Source: Brucellaceae bacterium (GTDB lineage Bacteria; Pseudomonadota; Alphaproteobacteria; Rhizobiales; Rhizobiaceae). From it: a stretch of DNA of 21,546 bases. Made by a program: the position numbers and the translations under genes. Positions 1 through 6,585 of this stretch are shown one piece after another (the stretch's first letter is position 1; each line of letters opens with the position of its first letter). The notes under the pieces are model-generated. The model searched no databases. It saw only the letters and a list, made by a program, of their open reading frames with translations, and was not told the DNA's origin. The stretch spans positions 1-21,546 of the forward strand of contig JAIRVW010000066.1 in assembly GCA_031253705.1 (NCBI GenBank), written 5' to 3'.

Positions 1-8
1 GGGGAAGC

Positions 9-42
9 AAAAACGGGAAGGTCGGGTATGCCGTCCTTCCCG
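9..42 (-). terminator. Intrinsic terminator of the penicillin-binding protein gene
   Basis: Read on the minus strand, arms CGGGAAGG (35-42) and CCTTCCCG (14-21) pair, with a short inner CGG/CCG stem, and a run of five T follows the stem (GTTTTTGC). It lies about 20 bases beyond the stop codon of the 61-2490 gene, so it fits a rho-independent terminator for that gene. Confidence 0.75.
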
Positions 43-60
43 ATGAAGAAGATGCTCTGA

Positions 61-2490
61 TTATTCTCCGTTGCCCATAATCACATCGAGCAGCGTGGTA
101 TTTTTGCGCACCGGCTGACCGCCGACATCACCCTGCGGGCGGGGACCGCCATAGGCTGGATCACCGGCAACCGGCGGCGGTGCATTATAATCCGGTGCCT
201 GTGCCGGATAGCCTGAATTCTCAGGCAATGGTGCCGGATAACCGGAATTGTCCTGTGTTACAGGCGGATAATTTCCTGTGGTGGCAGGGGCTTCCTGTAC
301 CGGTGTCGGCTGCTGAACCGGCAGATTTTGCTGCGACGGCAATTGCGCCCCTTCCGGCTGACGCGGTGCGCCAGGGGCAGGCGGCCAATAGCCCTCATCA
401 TTTTCCGGCGGTGCAGCATAACCATTATTGTCTGCTGCAGACGGTTGCTGGCCGATACTGGCTGTCGCATCCGGCAATTCATCACTGCCGCCCGGCAGCA
501 CATTCTGAATTTCATAGGTGCTGATCAGATCTGCAACAGGCACGCCTTTGTGGGCGGCCGTCATGAAGGTTTTCCATGCCATAGCAGGCAGGCCGCCACC
601 GGTAATTTTCTTGGTTGGCTTACCGTCATCATTGCCGAACCACACGCCGGTCGTCAGATTGGCCGTGTAGCCGATAAACCATGCATCGCGTGAGCTCTGG
701 CTGGTACCGGTTTTACCCGCCGCCGGCCAGTTGCCGAATTTGGCACGTTTGGCCGTGCCGTCTTCAACCGTGCGGCGCAGCATGGCATTCATCATGCCCA
801 GTACCTGCTCGGTAATGATGCGCTGCTGCGACTCTGCTGGATAGTCATAGAGCACATTGTCATCACCATCGGTGATTTTGCTGATCATATGCACCGGCGC
901 GCGATAGCCGCCATTGGCAAAAGGCACAAAAGCATCGGTCAGTTCCATCAGAGTGACTTCCGATGTACCAAGTGCCAGCGAGGCATTGGCGGTGAGCGCG
1001 GACTGAATGCCGAAACGATGGGCGGTATCAACAACCGCCTGCGGGCCGACTTCCATCACCAGCTGGGCGGCAACCGAATTGAGCGAATGCGACAGCGCTG
1101 TTGCCAGCGTCACTTCACCAAAATATTTGCCGTTGTAATTGCTCGGCGTCCATTTGCCGATCCGTACCGGCGCATCATTGCGCACGGAATCCGGCGTGCG
1201 CCCCTGTTCCAGCGCGGTCAGATAAACGAAAGGTTTGAAGGTGGAACCTGGCTGGCGGCGGGCTTCCGTTGCGCGGTCAAACTGGCTGTTGGCATAATCA
1301 TAGCCGCCGATCATCGCGCGTACCGCACCGGTGCCGTCAATGGAGACGAGTGCACCCTGACTGACATCCATTTTCTTGCCGTTTTGCGAAATCAGATCGC
1401 GGATGGCTTCTTCACCGACCTTCTGCAAATTCAGATCAACAGTGGTGTGGATGGTGACATCTTTTTTGGTTTCGCCGATCAGTTTCGGCAGTTCCGACAG
1501 CACCGCATCCGCCACATAATTTTCCGAACCTGACCAATAGGCGGCGGCGCGTGTCGGCGGTTCGCTCTCGGCGATGGCCTGTTCCTTCAGCCCGATCATG
1601 CCCTGATCACGCATGGCGGCCAGCACCAGCTTGGCACGGTCATTGGCCGCTTTCGGATCGCGGGCAGGAGACAGGCGTGACGGTGCCTTCAGCAGACCGG
1701 CAAGGGTTGCGGCTTCGGTCAGATTCACATCTTTGGCTGATTTATCAAAATAGCGCCGTGCCGCAGCATCCACACCATAGGCGCCGGAGCCGAGATAAAC
1801 ACGGTTGAGATACATCTCTAAAATCTGGTCTTTGGTATAGGTGTGCTCAAGCCACAAAGCGAGCATCACTTCCTGCACCTTACGTTCCAGTGTTCTGTCC
1901 GGTGACAGGAACAGGTTCTTCGCCAGCTGCTGGGTGATTGTGGAGCCGCCCTGTGTGGCGCGTCCTTTGGTGATGTTGGTGAAAACCGCACGTCCCAGAC
2001 CAATCGGATCAACACCGTAATGGGAGTAGAAACGACGGTCTTCAATGGCAATCACTGCCTGCGGAATGAAAGGCGACATTTCACGCAGTCCGACTTCCTC
2101 GCCGCCGGTGGTGCCGCGATTGGCGATCAGTTTGCCGTTTACATCAAGGATTTTGACATTCGGCGGACGATCCGGAATGGCCCAGTCGCTGGTCGGCGGC
2201 ATTTTCGCGGCAATATAAACCACCACACCGGCAAGGGCGATGCCGCCCCACAGCATCAGCACGAATGACCAGTAGAACAGGCGGCGCAGCCAGCGGAATG
2301 AGCCGGAAGATTGTTCGCGTTTTTTCGATTTGCGGGATGCCCGTTCTGAGCGCGGCGCACGCTTTTTAGATGTACTGCCGTTCACACGGTCGTTTGCATC
2401 CATACGCATTTCGTCTTGATTATTGGCAGGCGTCTCTGGCTTCCCGAATGACGGTTCTATGCGCCGGTCTTTTGAATCTCTGGAAGCCAT
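61..2490 (-). CDS. Class A penicillin-binding protein (bifunctional transglycosylase/transpeptidase, PBP1A family)
   Basis: An 809-residue peptidoglycan synthase that should polymerise lipid II into glycan strands and cross-link the stem peptides in the periplasm. Seen in order: a basic, polar cytoplasmic N-terminus (1-66), one membrane anchor (about 70-95), and a GT51 glycosyltransferase domain (about 115-295) with the EDRRFYSH motif (catalytic Glu150), the GGSTITQQLAKN motif (181-192) and a second Glu near 207. The transpeptidase domain (about 375-650) has STFK (Ser416-Lys419), SLN (469-471) and KTGT (593-596), so both active sites look intact. The last ~130 residues are Pro/Gln/Asn-rich with NSGYPA-like repeats and end in a less repetitive peptide. 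The ATG at 2490 has an AGCAGG upstream as a plausible ribosome site. It is transcribed alone, divergently from the acyltransferase. Which PBP1 paralogue (1a, 1b or 1c type) it is cannot be settled here, so no symbol is given. Confidence 0.95.
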   Translation of the reverse strand: MASRDSKDRRIEPSFGKPETPANNQDEMRMDANDRVNGSTSKKRAPRSERASRKSKKREQSSGSFRWLRRLFYWSFVLMLWGGIALAGVVVYIAAKMPPTSDWAIPDRPPNVKILDVNGKLIANRGTTGGEEVGLREMSPFIPQAVIAIEDRRFYSHYGVDPIGLGRAVFTNITKGRATQGGSTITQQLAKNLFLSPDRTLERKVQEVMLALWLEHTYTKDQILEMYLNRVYLGSGAYGVDAAARRYFDKSAKDVNLTEAATLAGLLKAPSRLSPARDPKAANDRAKLVLAAMRDQGMIGLKEQAIAESEPPTRAAAYWSGSENYVADAVLSELPKLIGETKKDVTIHTTVDLNLQKVGEEAIRDLISQNGKKMDVSQGALVSIDGTGAVRAMIGGYDYANSQFDRATEARRQPGSTFKPFVYLTALEQGRTPDSVRNDAPVRIGKWTPSNYNGKYFGEVTLATALSHSLNSVAAQLVMEVGPQAVVDTAHRFGIQSALTANASLALGTSEVTLMELTDAFVPFANGGYRAPVHMISKITDGDDNVLYDYPAESQQRIITEQVLGMMNAMLRRTVEDGTAKRAKFGNWPAAGKTGTSQSSRDAWFIGYTANLTTGVWFGNDDGKPTKKITGGGLPAMAWKTFMTAAHKGVPVADLISTYEIQNVLPGGSDELPDATASIGQQPSAADNNGYAAPPENDEGYWPPAPGAPRQPEGAQLPSQQNLPVQQPTPVQEAPATTGNYPPVTQDNSGYPAPLPENSGYPAQAPDYNAPPPVAGDPAYGGPRPQGDVGGQPVRKNTTLLDVIMGNGE

Positions 2491-2571
2491 ATGCGTTGGT
2501 ATACCTGCTTAAAAAATGAGTAGCTGTGCTTTGCACGGTAATTGAGGCAGTTTAAAGAGCCGTAAAGTTTT

Positions 2572-2594
2572 GCTAACAGTATAATGCTGTCAGC
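2572..2594. promoter_or_regulatory. Inverted repeat with overlapping -10-like boxes between divergent genes
   Basis: GCTAACAG (2572-2579) and CTGTCAGC (2587-2594) form a near-perfect inverted repeat (7 of 8) around TATAATG. The centre reads TATAAT on the plus strand (2580-2585) and TATACT on the minus strand (2578-2583), both close to a sigma70 -10 box. No good -35 hexamer is seen for either strand (TTTCAA at 17 nt for the minus strand is only fair). It may be a shared divergent promoter or operator for the penicillin-binding protein and acyltransferase genes. This is inference from sequence shape only. Confidence 0.35.
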
Positions 2595-2730
2595 AGGCTT
2601 TTGAAATTTCGCTTTGTATTCAGGAATGTACTTAAATACAGCGGATGCAGGGCGCACACGAAAATTCTATTCAGATTTTACGGCATTTCATTGTAGAGAA
2701 CGGGTTCAACTGTTTCAGATAGGTATATGC

Positions 2731-3819
2731 GTGGCACAACGGATTGACTGGGTCGATATAGCCAAAGGGATATGTATCATTTTTGTAGTGATGATGCATT
2801 CAACTCTGGGTGTGGAAGAGGCAGCCGGTCAGACCGGCTGGATGCATTATGTGGTCGCCTTTGCCAAGCCGTTCCGTATGCCGGATTTCTTTCTGATTTC
2901 CGGCCTGTTCCTGAGTGCTGTGATTGACCGTCCGTGGCTGCGTTATCTCGACCGTAAAGTCGTGCATTTCCTGTATTTCTATGTGCTGTGGCTGACAATT
3001 CAGTTCGTTTTCAAAGCGCCGGGCATTCTGGCCGAGGGCGGTGTTTCCGGTGTGATCAGCGCTTACCTGATGGCCTTCATTGAGCCTTTCGGCACTTTGT
3101 GGTTCATCTATATTCTGCCGTTTTTCTTTCTGGCAACGCGCTTTATGCGTGAGGTGCCAAGCTGGCTGGTGCTGACCATGCTGGCTATTCTGGAAATTCT
3201 GCCGATCCATACCGGCTGGATTATGATTGATGAGTTCTGCGCGCGTTTTGTCTACTTCTATGCCGGTTATGCACTGGCGCCGCAGATTTTCCGTCTGGCC
3301 GACTGGGTGGCGAAGAATAAGACTATTGCCGTAACCGGTCTGCTGCTCTGGGCTTTTGTCGAATATCAGATGGTGTTTACGCCGGTGCCGGAATTCGGGC
3401 AGTCACTTCTGAATACGCAGGCATGGGCTGCCGGTGGTCTCGGTGGCTACAGCGAATTACCGATGGTTTCACTGTTCCTCGGCTTCCTTGGCGCATTGGC
3501 GATTATCAGTATATCGTCGCTGCTGGCCTGTTTAAGTTCGGCGAATATTGTGCATCGGGTGCTGAGCTATCTGGGTGCACATTCGATTGTTGTTTATCTG
3601 GCATTCTTCCTGCCGATGGCTGTTACCCGCACAGTGCTGCTCAAGACAGGTATTATCAGTGATATAGGCACGATTTCTGTACTGACTATGCTGATGGGCG
3701 TAATCCTGCCGGTCATTCTCTATATGCTGATTGATAAAACCGGTTACGGACGCTTCCTGTTTGAACGGCCGCAATGGGCTATCATTGATCGTAGCGGGAC
3801 GGTTCCGGCACGCGCATAA
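2731..3819 (+). CDS. Acyltransferase 3 family integral membrane protein
   Basis: A 362-residue multi-pass membrane protein resembling the acyltransferase 3 family (the group annotated as fucose 4-O-acetylase-like or OpgC/NodX-like). These enzymes move acyl groups, often acetyl or succinyl, onto sugars of surface polysaccharides or periplasmic glucans. Seen: the N-terminal motif WVDIAKGICI followed by MMHST with the family His (His23), then FRMPDFFLISGLFLS, then roughly nine further hydrophobic segments. I chose the GTG at 2731 because AGATAGG lies about 8 bases upstream and the family motif starts directly after it. The frame stays open back to an ATG at 2614, but those 39 codons (rich in Arg, Cys and Phe) do not look like part of the family. 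It is a single gene followed by a hairpin. The acceptor and donor cannot be told from sequence. Confidence 0.85.
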   Translation: MAQRIDWVDIAKGICIIFVVMMHSTLGVEEAAGQTGWMHYVVAFAKPFRMPDFFLISGLFLSAVIDRPWLRYLDRKVVHFLYFYVLWLTIQFVFKAPGILAEGGVSGVISAYLMAFIEPFGTLWFIYILPFFFLATRFMREVPSWLVLTMLAILEILPIHTGWIMIDEFCARFVYFYAGYALAPQIFRLADWVAKNKTIAVTGLLLWAFVEYQMVFTPVPEFGQSLLNTQAWAAGGLGGYSELPMVSLFLGFLGALAIISISSLLACLSSANIVHRVLSYLGAHSIVVYLAFFLPMAVTRTVLLKTGIISDIGTISVLTMLMGVILPVILYMLIDKTGYGRFLFERPQWAIIDRSGTVPARA

Positions 3820-3831
3820 GGCATATAATAA

Positions 3832-3859
3832 AAAGCCCGCTAAAAGCGGGCTTTAAATA
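3832..3859. terminator. Bidirectional terminator hairpin between convergent genes
   Basis: AAAGCCCGC (3832-3840) and GCGGGCTTT (3846-3854) form a perfect 9-bp stem with a 5-nt loop, 12 bases past the acyltransferase stop codon. The plus-strand tail is TTTAAATATT. The minus-strand tail (CTTTTTATTAT) has the better T-run, so the hairpin probably also stops transcripts arriving from nrnC. Confidence 0.75.
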
Positions 3860-3860
3860 T

Positions 3861-4010
3861 TACAGCGGTTCTAGTTAAGACTGAATCGTTGGAACCGCTG
3901 TAATTATTTGTTTTGACGCATTATCCGACGCATCGCAGCAGGAAAAGAAATCAGTCCTGCGAACTGATTTCCCTGCGGAGGCGCTTCGCACTTTTGCTGG
4001 AAATGCTCTA
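3861..4010. repeat. Intergenic palindromic repeat element (Brucellaceae-type)
   Basis: A structured, non-coding block. TACAGCGGTTC (3861-3871) is a perfect 11-bp inverted repeat of GAACCGCTGTA (3892-3902). GCAGG-AAAA-GAAATCAGT (3938-3955) pairs with ACTGATTTC-CCTGC (3963-3976) around a 7-nt loop. The right flank, with TTTTGACGCATTATCC (3911-3926) and TTTTGCTGGAAATGCTCTA (3992-4010), matches from memory a very common intergenic repeat of Brucella, Ochrobactrum and relatives. Its last three bases provide the TAG stop codon of nrnC on the minus strand. Only one copy is seen in this window, so calling it a dispersed repeat rests on recall. Confidence 0.55.
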
Positions 4011-4628
4011 AGCGTGGGCGAAGATGTCCTGTTCGTCCCAGCCCATCAGATCCAGCTCTGCGCGGCTTGGCAGGAATTTGAAGCAGGCTTCGGCCTGTTT
4101 TTCGCGGCCATCACGAGCCAGACGATATTCCAGCACCTTTTTCAGACGATGCAGGTAAAGAACATCGGACGCGGCATATTCAAGCTGTGCCTGAGACAGG
4201 TTTTCCGCTGCCCAGTCTGATGATTGCTGCTGTTTGGAAATAGAAACGTCCAGCAATTCCGAGCAGATTTCTTTCAGACCGTGGCGATCCGTATAGGTGC
4301 GCGTCAGTTTGGACGCGATCTTGGTGCAGAACACCGGCTGCGGCATCACACCGAATGTATGTGCCAGAACGGCCAGATCAAACCGGCCGAAATGGAAAAT
4401 TTTGGTGATGGAGCGGTCTTTCAAAAGCTTGACCAGATTAGGGGCTTTTTTCAGTCCCTTCTCAATCTGAATAATATCCGCGGTACCGTCACCCGGTGAA
4501 ATCTGTACAACGCACAGACGGTCACGCAGGGGATTGAGCCCCAGCGTTTCCGTATCAATGGCGACGGAATCCACCTGATAATGTTTCAGGTCAGGCAGAT
4601 CGTTTTTGTGAACGCGGATCGTAGTCAT
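4008..4628 (-). CDS. nrnC: NrnC-type 3'-5' exoribonuclease (RNase D-like oligoribonuclease)
   Basis: A 206-residue DEDDy exonuclease. Seen: Exo I DTE (Asp25, Glu27), Exo II FHFGRFDLAVL (Asp84), Exo III YAASD (Tyr151, Asp155). It lacks the HRDC domains of full-length RNase D, and its length and residue numbering fit NrnC of Bartonella and Brucella. That family forms octameric rings that finish RNA decay by cutting dinucleotides, including pGpG from cyclic di-GMP breakdown, in alphaproteobacteria that lack Orn (established for the family). It lies 16 bases downstream of the M20 peptidase gene on the same strand, with GGAAC before the ATG at 4628, so the two are probably co-transcribed. The TAG stop falls at the very edge of the 3861-4010 repeat. 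A generic label of ribonuclease D is the alternative. Confidence 0.9.
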   Translation of the reverse strand: MTTIRVHKNDLPDLKHYQVDSVAIDTETLGLNPLRDRLCVVQISPGDGTADIIQIEKGLKKAPNLVKLLKDRSITKIFHFGRFDLAVLAHTFGVMPQPVFCTKIASKLTRTYTDRHGLKEICSELLDVSISKQQQSSDWAAENLSQAQLEYAASDVLYLHRLKKVLEYRLARDGREKQAEACFKFLPSRAELDLMGWDEQDIFAHA

Positions 4629-4644
4629 AGAGAGTTCCGTTATC

Positions 4645-6036
4645 TTATTTCTTTGAAAGAGCAGCTAAAATTCTAGCCCAGGAGCGCTGGCCTTTATGGA
4701 AAGAGGACAGCTCGTATTTTTCATTCGGGGAGTGGATGCGGTCGTCTTCAAGGCCGAAGCCGACCAGCAGGGAATACATGCCGAGGAATTTGTCGAAGTC
4801 ACCGACGATCGGAATTGAGCCGCCCATCGCGATCAGCACCGCAGGGTTCGGCCATTCGTCGGACAGTGCCTGTTTGGCCTGTGTCACCAGCGGTGAATCA
4901 TAGGAAAGCTGGATTGCCGGTGAGCCGCCATGCGGGTGGAATTCCACGCGGCAGTCGGCAGGCAGGCGGGCTTCCACGAATTTGCGGAAATTGGCGCGGA
5001 TTTTGTCCGGATCCTGTTTGTGTACGAGACGGAAGGAGACTTTGGCGGAAGCTTCCGCAGCGATCACGGTTTTGAAACCTTCGCCGGTATAGCCGCCGAT
5101 CATGCCGTTCACTTCGGCTGTCGGGCGCGCCCATGTCTGTTCAAGAACACTGCGTCCCTGTTCGCCTGACGGTACGGAAAGACCGATAGGGCCGAGGAAA
5201 TTCTCTGGGGTACGGCCGAGGCTATCCCATGATTTCAGGATCTGGGTCGGGGTTTCTTCCACGCCTTCATAGAAATCTTCCACGGTCACGCGGCCGGTTT
5301 CATCATGGAGATCAGCGAGAATTTTGGAGAGCACATGCAGCGGGTTGGCCGCAGCACCACCGAAGAAGCCGGAATGCAGATCGCGGTCAGCGGCTTTAAT
5401 GGTGATCTGTTCTCCAACCAGTCCGCGCAGACCTACGCAGATCGCCGGTGTGTCACGGTTCCACATTGAAGTATCGCAAACCAGAGCCACGTCGGCTTTG
5501 AGCTCTTCCTTGTGGCTGTCGAGGAATGGTTTGAGCGACGGCGAACCGGATTCTTCTTCACCTTCAAACAGGATGGTCACTTTGACCGGTAGCTGGCCAT
5601 GCACGGCTTTATAGGCGCGGGCAGCTTCAACAAAAGTCATCAGCTGACCTTTGTCATCGGAGGTGCCGCGGCCGGTCAGGATTTTACGACCCGGTTCGAT
5701 TTCTTTCACCGCAGGGTCGAACGGATCATTTTCCCAGAGGTTCAGCGGATCAACCGGCTGCACGTCATAGTGACCATAGAACAGAACATGCGGCGCATCT
5801 GCCGTTGCGCCTTCGTGATGGGCAACGACCATCGGATGGCCTGGTGTGTCGCGTACGCTGGCATCAAAACCAATGCTTTTCAGATCTTCCACCAGCCATT
5901 CAGCGGCTTTGCGGCAATCGGCTTTAAAAGCCGGATCTGTAGAGATGGACTTGATACGCAGAAGATCAAACAGGTGACTGACGCTCTTATCAAGATTCTG
6001 ATCGAGGTGTTGCAAAACAGGTTCAAGTGCCGACAT
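4645..6036 (-). CDS. M20 family zinc metallopeptidase (dipeptidase, carnosinase-like)
   Basis: A 463-residue cytosolic M20 peptidase, probably cutting dipeptides or small N-acylated substrates with a two-metal centre. Visible ligands and catalytic residues: GHYDVQP (His89, Asp91), GRGTSDDKGQ (bridging Asp127 or 128), FEGEEESGS (general base Glu161, metal ligand Glu162), VCDTS (Asp188) and RIHSPNE (His435). DLHSGFFGG (His221) marks the lid/dimerisation domain, whose His completes the active site of the partner subunit in carnosinase-type enzymes. The length is typical of this subgroup and there is no signal peptide. The ATG at 6036 has a strong TGAGGA (6041-6046) a few bases upstream. It is the first gene of a two-gene operon with nrnC. 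DapE or ArgE is less likely given the carnosinase-type motifs. The natural substrate is unknown. Confidence 0.92.
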   Translation of the reverse strand: MSALEPVLQHLDQNLDKSVSHLFDLLRIKSISTDPAFKADCRKAAEWLVEDLKSIGFDASVRDTPGHPMVVAHHEGATADAPHVLFYGHYDVQPVDPLNLWENDPFDPAVKEIEPGRKILTGRGTSDDKGQLMTFVEAARAYKAVHGQLPVKVTILFEGEEESGSPSLKPFLDSHKEELKADVALVCDTSMWNRDTPAICVGLRGLVGEQITIKAADRDLHSGFFGGAAANPLHVLSKILADLHDETGRVTVEDFYEGVEETPTQILKSWDSLGRTPENFLGPIGLSVPSGEQGRSVLEQTWARPTAEVNGMIGGYTGEGFKTVIAAEASAKVSFRLVHKQDPDKIRANFRKFVEARLPADCRVEFHPHGGSPAIQLSYDSPLVTQAKQALSDEWPNPAVLIAMGGSIPIVGDFDKFLGMYSLLVGFGLEDDRIHSPNEKYELSSFHKGQRSWARILAALSKK

Positions 6037-6585
6037 GTTATCCTCACGATAAAGCTGGCTTCGACTCGCAAAGCACAGATATATTTTTGTAAAGTCAGGA
6101 TGGTTTTAGCGTATATGGCCGCGGGCTGTACAGGGAAGATATCCGGCATTTTCTGCAAAATCGGGAGCCGGCTTTGGCAACGGATAATACCTGCAAACAA
6201 AAGACAGGCTTTGACTTATCCGGATAAAGATAAAGCCGTTACGGTGAGGGGAACCGTAACGGCTTATAATAATTGGTGGCAGCCAGAGGGGGGGGAGGCT
6301 ACCACCCCGGTTTTTCAGCGGGGGACGTGCTGAAAAACGGAAACCGACAATGTTGCCGATAGGGCTAATGTGGCCAAGAAAAGTGGCAATACAAGGGCTG
6401 AAACAGGGTGTTTCAGTCACAAAAAAGTTATTGCTTATAAAATAGAGTTTTAAATTTGTAGCTGCGGACAAACGGGTTCCCGCAATCTTGCGGGCAAGTT
6501 GTGAAGGCTGATCTGACGCCTTGCTTTGTATTTTCGCGCACGACGCGATTTCTTTTTTCATGCTTATGCTTTACATCTTTGCTCT
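6037..6585. other. Long hairpin-rich non-coding region between the divergent M20 peptidase and polA genes
   Basis: About 550 bases with no credible gene. It holds at least five hairpins: 6233-6265 (13-bp stem), 6275-6306 (9 pairs, one mismatch), 6310-6338 (10 bp), 6398-6416 (CTGAAACA/TGTTTCAG) and 6479-6494 (CCCGCAA/TTGCGGG). The first three have G-only or C-only rich loops depending on strand (see the candidate small RNA). An AT-rich stretch lies at 6420-6470. Promoters for both flanking genes must lie here, but I see no clear -35/-10 pair for either. Confidence 0.6.
6233..6360 (-). ncRNA. Candidate small RNA with three C-rich hairpin loops
   Basis: Read on the minus strand from about 6360: hairpin 1 (stem 6310-6319/6329-6338, loop ACGTCCCCC), hairpin 2 (stem 6275-6284/6297-6306 with one C-A mismatch, loop TCCCCCCCCTCT), hairpin 3 (stem 6233-6245/6253-6265, loop TCCCCTC), then TATCTTTATCC as a weak U-rich tail. 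A weak promoter, CTTGTA (6390-6395) with 17 nt to CACATT (6367-6372), would start just before hairpin 1. Rhizobiales have families of small RNAs with repeated hairpins showing pyrimidine-rich anti-Shine-Dalgarno loops (the alpha-r14 or cuckoo RNAs), and this layout resembles them. The strand, ends and existence of the transcript are inference. On the plus strand the same hairpins would be part of the polA leader. Confidence 0.35.

Noticed and set aside
2614..2730. Possible 39-residue N-terminal extension of the acyltransferase
   Set aside because: The family N-terminus begins right after the GTG at 2731, which has a ribosome site. The upstream codons do not look like the family.
3861..4010. 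Insertion sequence or MITE with target duplication
   Set aside because: The inverted repeats are internal rather than terminal to the block, and no flanking direct repeat is seen.
6288..6295. Run of eight G as a phase-variable tract
   Set aside because: It lies in no gene and sits in a hairpin loop, so slippage would not switch a reading frame.
5599..6333. 244-codon plus-strand open frame overlapping the M20 peptidase start
   Set aside because: Most of it is antisense to conserved M20 motifs, and the rest crosses the hairpin cluster.
6233..6338. Plus-strand hairpins with GGA in the loops as a CsrA/RsmA-sequestering RNA
   Set aside because: The loops do contain GGGGA, but CsrA is, to my knowledge, generally absent from this order, and no csrA is seen here. 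The minus-strand reading seems more plausible.
6106..6561. 151-codon minus-strand open frame upstream of polA
   Set aside because: It has no recognisable domain, runs through the hairpin cluster and poly-C loop, and has no clear ribosome site. It is more likely structured non-coding DNA.
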